Origin: Morella rubra
Taxonomy: Eukaryota; Streptophyta; Magnoliopsida; Fagales; Myricaceae
Direction: 5' to 3'
NCBI GenBank assembly: GCA_003952965.2
Contig: CM025851.1
Span: forward strand, 29,660,664 to 29,724,663
Length of the DNA stretch: 64,000 nt
Shown here: positions 58,299 through 64,000 of the stretch, in pieces
Layout: each line of letters starts with the position of its first letter
How positions within the stretch are numbered: the stretch's first letter is position 1
Notes under the pieces: generated by a model
What the model saw: only the letters and a program-made list of their open reading frames with translations
What the model was told of the DNA's origin: nothing
Databases searched by the model: none
Made by a program: the position numbers and the translations under genes

Positions 58299-60587
58299 CG
58301 AGTTTCCCATGGTCTTCTATTCTCAGAATCTGCATCCTCATGCTGTAAATATCTAAATTTTGGAATTGTGACTTCTATATTAAGGAGGCTATAGCTACTC
58401 TGCCTTGCAAGAAATGATGTATTAGCTTCTTTGTTTCAAGGCTGTGCTAGACAAGCTTGTTTCATTGTTCAGGGCTGAGTTTTACATTGCCATGCAAAAT
58501 CATATGACAGGTCCCCTCTTGTTTGTCCACCATAACACTGCATGTTGCTTCTGAGTTTTAGAAGTTGTTCAGTTTAAAACCTTGAGTTTAGATTGTTTCA
58601 AAAAGTAGATTCTCCAGGGCGCCTGTCTAATATATGGAGCCTAGGTAATTTTTGCTACACCAAACAAGTGGCCGCAGGGTCAAGAGATACAAAAGATTTA
58701 TCCAGGTGAAATTCCCATTTGCAATGCTCTATTCTGTCTCTAGTGCAAAGGTATGGAAATACTGACCTAGGTAATTTATATTGATTAATTTTTTGGGGAT
58801 CATTCTGCTTAAAAAAGCTATAAAACAGCATAATTTTTTCCTGCATGATACTCATCAGTACTTTGATGAATGTATAGTGCGTTTTTATTGACTTCGAACT
58901 TAGTGTTCTTTTATGAACTCTGAGTTGCTATTCCACTATGTGGTTAATACCTGCAAATGTGGTACTCCTTTTGGAGGCTACAAGTTTTTTCATACCTCCT
59001 GAGTATTATTCTTGGAATTGTGCTTAGAAATCGTAAGGGGACATATATATATATATATGCTTTGATGTGGACAATTTTGAAACCTAATAGATTTCCTAGA
59101 GGTGCTTTTCTCTCTTATTCCTTCTAGTTAGCATAAACTTGAAGCATTTGTGGCTAAACAGGGGAAAAGACGGCTGCTTCACTTCATACGCTAACCCCCG
59201 TTGATATGCTTCCAGGGAAGTTCCTACTTTTGCGATCTGACCAGGGGTTGATCCAGTTTGATCATTGCTTCCTCCCCATTCTCCAGACTCCAAGCAAAGG
59301 GATTAACGGACTCTCGTGCCTTAGATTACCAGCAATGTTTTTTTTTTTATTGGGCAGAATGCATATCTTTGAAGAACTTTACAAAGCACAATTAATCATT
59401 GCATTGATGAAAGAAACTATTAACCATACAAGTTCTCACAGGTTTTTAATGGAATAGATGATACGGGCTCGGGCTGCCTGAAAGGCGCGCAATTTGAGCA
59501 CATGCCTAATGAACGATGCACGGGGGTTCATGTAGTGCTGGCTGACCCCGTGAAAGAATGGCGCTGGTGAAAATTTGAAATTTGGAATTGCTATTAATGA
59601 GTGCGGAATGTTCGGCCCACCCAACCTGGTTCGACCCAGCGTAGCACAAGAAGATCCCGTGAAAATAAGTCCATAAGTTGGAAGAAATCGCAGGCCCCAA
59701 GGTTATCCGGAAGGCCCCTGAGCCCAAAAGATCCTATCATAAAGTTATTTTTTTCAAATCCTTACTTGAGCATTGGAGGTTCACCTGTTACATCACGGGA
59801 AGCTCCGTTCACTCTTTTCTTTTCGGCAGATCCAATATCAGGAAAAAGGATTTGGAAGCGTCGCATCACCATCTGTTGAGCCAGATCAAGTTTGGCATCA
59901 TCAGCTATGAATACACAGATTAACCCATAGCGGACCAAATTGGGCTAGACATACCTCGAGTAATTCATTCCCACCGATTTGTACTAATAATCCTGTGGAT
60001 GGGAAGATCGGCCTACTATGAGGCGAATTGGGCTTGAGGATATTAAAGAGGCCCACTAAACCTAAAAGAAGTGAACTCTCTAACTTGACCCAAGGGTCAC
60101 TAGCTATCAGACGAGTGTTTGTAATGGACTAGAAAACGGATTACTGTCTATCATCTATACTATATCCTTGGAAGCAAATCATATACAGCACGCAACGAAG
60201 AAGATAGATAGACACGTTAAAGCATAATAAATAAAGCAAGGAAGCAGCACGCGGGCTATGGATTACTTTTTTTTTTTTTTGCTTTTAGTTTTCAAGGAGG
60301 AATATTAATTTTAATGTTCTAACTGCACCAACTTGATACTTATTTTTTAAATAACAAGAGAAATCAAGTATCCATTCACCTGTACCAATTCAACGTAATA
60401 TCTTTTTTTATTTTGTTTCTTTGAAGTTACTTTTTTTTTCTCGATCTATATACTAAAACCCTTTAAAAAAAAAAACAAGGTGTATATTTTATTAGTATAT
60501 TTTTTCTTTTTCTTTTTTTGATTTTATTTTCAACTTATATAATGCTCAAACAACAAACAAAACTTTACATATAAACTACGCTTTACC
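58299..60587. other. Intergenic sequence downstream of the PPR gene
   Basis: Contains the likely PPR 3'UTR and a short AT dinucleotide run at about 59043-59058. The 59440-59940 stretch is less AT-rich and open in overlapping frames on both strands, but no domain is recognisable. I see no gene. Confidence 0.5.
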
Positions 60588-60651
60588 TCGGACGAATAGC
60601 TTGTACAAGGAGATTATTGTCGGACGAATAGCTTGTACAAGGAGATTATTG
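60588..60651. repeat. Perfect 32-bp tandem duplication
   Basis: The 32 bases beginning 'tcggacgaatagcttgtac' at 60588 are repeated exactly from 60620. No difference is seen, so the duplication is recent or the site is slippage-prone. Confidence 0.95.
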
Positions 60652-62484
60652 AAGCAAACCTTGTATAGACAATTTTGAAAGTGGTCCTCCAAATTTTCGG
60701 TCACCAAAGAAGTTTTATACACTTCCACGCAAGGAAATGAGTGGTCCTCTTTGTTCAAAAGCTTTGGAGAAGATTCATTTCGCATCAAGCAAGGCAAAAG
60801 TTAATTTCAAACGGTGATACAAATTATGAACAAAAAGCTTATAATGTGCACTTGAAAGAACAATGAAAGCATCTCCTGCATGCATACTATAGCTCTTCAA
60901 CAAGAATTTAGAAAGTACTACCAAACTAAGAATCCTTGAGGATTGGAAACTTGCTTTGAGTTGATTCTATTGGCTTTAAAATACATGCTTGTAAAAAAGA
61001 AAACATTAAGGGTAGATCAAGTCTTAACAAAATTTTTGCTATGAGCCTATGATGATGCATCAAGTTGTCTTGAAAAAGACCACCAGAGGTAGTAGCTTAG
61101 TGGTGTGCAGGTTATGTCTAAGATCCTTGTTCCGAAAGAATATTCGAATAACAATAATCTTATTATGTTTTATGTAAAATTTTCGAGTTATTGGTGATGG
61201 GTTTTGGCCTAATTTATTGCTAGTCTATCTTCTAAGAGCATTTTTTTTTGTAAGAAAAAAAAATTGTCTTGGAAAAGACTTTACTTTTAGTTCCTAAAAG
61301 ATTTAGTAAAGAAATAGGAGAAGTAAGTAATGAATGTTACATAAAATAATTTTTTGGGACGTGAAATAATTTTTTTTTTTTTGGAGTAAGTGAAATAAAT
61401 TACAATACAAGAAAAGCAAGACAAATGGCATGTACGGTTTGATGAAATCTTTAAGATTCTGATAAAATTGTGAATATTTAGATGATATTAAAATTGTATT
61501 AACATGTGTATAAAAATTATTAAAAGAAATTAATGTATAAAAAAAATAATAAAATATTATATTTAAAAATATATATATAATGATATTTATATTATAAAAA
61601 TAAAAATAAGATACAAATCTTAAAAAAAAAATATCATACCGAACATGCTCAGAGAATTTTGGTTTTGTCTAAAGACAGTGTGCCGACCGTGGGCATAGCT
61701 CTGTGAATCCCAGAAAGATCTAGGAAGTTGAGATTCAGGCTGGGGGAATGAGGCCCACGTTACGTCGTACGACTACTCGATCCCCGCCGGATCCGGATCA
61801 TAAGTCAATCATCTTAAATGCGTGCCAGTGCGACGTCTCAATCAGTCTAATAAAAGTCCTCGACTTCTCTCAATATTTTGTCAAGCTTATATTAATTAAT
61901 ATATCCTTGTGAGCAGCCATCTCTACCGACACTTTTTTTAATTTATATTATTTATTTATTTTCGAACAATTATACACAAGTTGGCATTTGAACGATATTT
62001 TAATTGACCACTAAAATGAAGTCGAAGGAAGCCACGCTATATAAGTTATAGTAATTCCTTTCTTTTGTCTAATAAAAAAAAAAAGTAATTTAGAATATGT
62101 TCAAAGATTAGCAGAATTAGTTAGGGATGGTCAATAAGTATCAACGGCCCCTAGATATTAATGTTGTTGATATTCCACTAAAGATTTAGAAATAACCTAG
62201 TCGGCAATATTCCATTAAAGAAATGAAAGAAATTAATAACAAATAGGTGAGAGGGAGGAAAAAAAAAAAGAGTGAAGAATTAGAGGAAGAAAAAAGCCAT
62301 TTCACTGCTTAAAGAGAGAGAGAGAAAATATAGCCATTTCCATGTGGAAATAAACTCACGGTTTAGTTTAGAAAGGAAAGATAATCTTGTTTAAACTAGT
62401 TTTTAGAAAAATATCAAAACCATATATAAGGATAAGGTCTCAAAATTCATGCAGTATTATCAACTGTGACAAAATAAAAGAGTA
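60652..62484. other. AT-rich intergenic sequence
   Basis: No gene is supported. An A-box-like 'tagcttagtggt' near 61091 suggests a decayed SINE head over about 61085-61250, but a B box is not clear. Long T and A runs occur near 61238-61262 and 61368-61382. Confidence 0.45.
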
Positions 62485-62766
62485 GGACAAATTGATGCGC
62501 AATTATACAATACTATTCGAATCGATGAAATGGACTTTTCTATCACAATTCACTTAAATTATATAATTGAGATGAGATTCGTGTCACATTGATAATATGA
62601 ACTGTTAAAGTAAGATTTATATTAAGGACAAATTAATTTGCAATTATATGGTATTATTCGAAACGATAAAGTGGACTTTTCTGTTACCATTCACTTAAGT
62701 CATACAGTCTAGATGAGATTCGCGTCACATTCATAATATGAACGGTAAGGTTTATATCAAGGACTG
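62485..62766. repeat. Two-copy ~141-bp tandem repeat
   Basis: Copies starting 'ggacaaatt.at' near 62485 and 62626 share 'gcaattata', 'tattcga..cgat', 'tggacttttct', 'gatgagattcg.gtcacatt' and 'ataatatgaac'. They differ at many positions and carry no long open frame. Confidence 0.85.
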
Positions 62767-64000
62767 TCTCGCCGCAATCCACTCCGCTAATTAGTATTGG
62801 ACCCCGTTGACTATTGAACAGAAGATAATTGATAATCGGCACAAAAAATCATCTGGTCGATCAAATAGGGTTGCTATCAAACAAGAACCATCCCTTCAAG
62901 ACGTGACAATAGGGAGACCAACTTGTCAAATCGAGATGAAAGAGAGAACACTTGCAAATAAAGAAATGACAACGAAACATAATCCTCTCAATTAAGACAG
63001 ACGAGCTAGCTAAAGTGGGCTCTAAAACCATATTAAGAAATTTGAAAATGTTCTTATTTCACAGTTGCCTGAATCTGTACATTACGTGTGATGGCTCTCC
63101 AAGTGTAATTACTCAAACTATATAATTTAAATATGTACGGTAATTTTAAGAGTGTGTATGAGTTGGTAAGAATACAAATCATCGGTCAATTCATCGATCT
63201 TAGTTTAATTATCCACGGTAAGTAATTATAAAATTTGACACTTAGGCACACTTGTCTGGGTTCATTATAGCACTAAATCCTCTAGTGCAACTAATTAGAC
63301 CAAATTCATCCAACTCCAGTGCACAATATATTCCAGAAATTGTCTTTTCCTACAGAAATTGTCTCACTTCGTATTAATTACCAAAAAGCAGAAGATCTAC
63401 TACATATATAGACACATAAATTATCACCTGTCGCCTCTATTTTCAAAAGTACCAAAATAATAATAATAATAATAATAATATAATAAAAAGCAGGAGAAAT
63501 ATCTTTCATGGGATGGTTCTTGTCTTGCTAAATCGTCCATTTTTATCTCCAACCCTCGAACCGCCTTCTCCATTCTGACGTCGCTCAAGATCGTCATAAC
63601 TCACAACATGAGAAATCCACCGACAACGTTATTGGGCAGAAGACAGCTGTGGTTATATCCACAAGATCACCATCCTCAAGTTCAGGGCCTCCATGTGGCC
63701 ATTGATCGAGTAGCCCAGTAAAATACATTATACGTTTTATGGAGGGTAGGTTGGGCATGAAACTCATGTAAGCAGTAAACCAACCCGATAATGACGGGTT
63801 CCCTAATTCAGGTTGGATTCATCACGTCAGTTAGTTCACTTCTGACAGTGGAGTACCCTTTCCATGAGTTGTTTGAGAAAAGTTTTAACTTTCTTAATTT
63901 GGCTTGAGGATGATCTCTGTTTCGACTACTGACTCCTACACTTCTGTCTAAGCCAACGCAAAGAATATCTTGCCAACTAGAGCAAGCACGCAGAGAATGC
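62767..64000. other. Intergenic sequence to the window end
   Basis: The only clear structure is an (AAT)n microsatellite at about 63455-63486. A 62-codon frame at 62807-62995 has no known domain. No gene is supported. Confidence 0.5.

Noticed and set aside
1-64000. CRISPR arrays, bacterial operons or organelle-derived blocks
   Set aside because: No regularly spaced short repeats with unique spacers were seen; intron-rich genes and plant families show nuclear plant DNA, and no plastid or mitochondrial gene was recognised.

Overview
The window is nuclear DNA of a flowering plant, most likely a eudicot. The support is AT-rich intergenic DNA, many GT-AG introns, plant-only protein families (DUF616/TOD1-MUCI70, DA1, P-class PPR) and plant-type small retroelements. 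I cannot name the species; a woody rosid would fit but is a guess. All six main genes are complete, and none runs off an edge.

Layout. 1-2150 is AT-rich and empty. 2150-15800 has no convincing protein gene. It is a head-to-tail array of diverged kilobase-scale repeat units, with a younger block of about 1.1-1.26 kb units at 5964-10600. The array is capped by a three-copy, about 160-bp repeat and a TATA-like box on the minus strand, so one long minus-strand non-coding transcript is possible. 17048-17224 holds a short acidic minus-strand ORF with a SUMO-interaction-like motif. 18363-21671 (-) is a six-exon DUF616 gene. 25997-29589 (-) is an ARI2-like RBR ubiquitin ligase. 32894-36288 (-) is a nine-exon MATE/DETOXIFICATION transporter. 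39052-39370 is a broken partial copy of the inositol phosphatase gene, followed by a tRNA-Val-derived retroposon with an A-tail. 41734-45195 (+) is an IP5P11-like inositol polyphosphate 5-phosphatase, with a structurally complete miniature LTR retrotransposon (TRIM) in intron 2 and a SINE-like piece in intron 6. 49724-54084 (+) is a DA1-type ubiquitin-binding LIM peptidase with a 5'UTR intron. 55499-58084 (+) is an intronless P-class PPR gene whose last repeats are cut off by two small frame changes. The remainder to 64000 is intergenic DNA with small tandem duplications.

The genes do not form a pathway. ARI2 and DA1 both belong to ubiquitin biology, but their proximity is probably chance. 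Exon boundaries were chosen by joining GT-AG sites that keep frame and give continuous family-like proteins: DUF616 468 aa, ARI2 526 aa, MATE 480 aa, IP5P11 349 aa, DA1 488 aa, PPR 861 aa. Every total is an exact multiple of three. Family calls come from recalled family sequences, not from a search.
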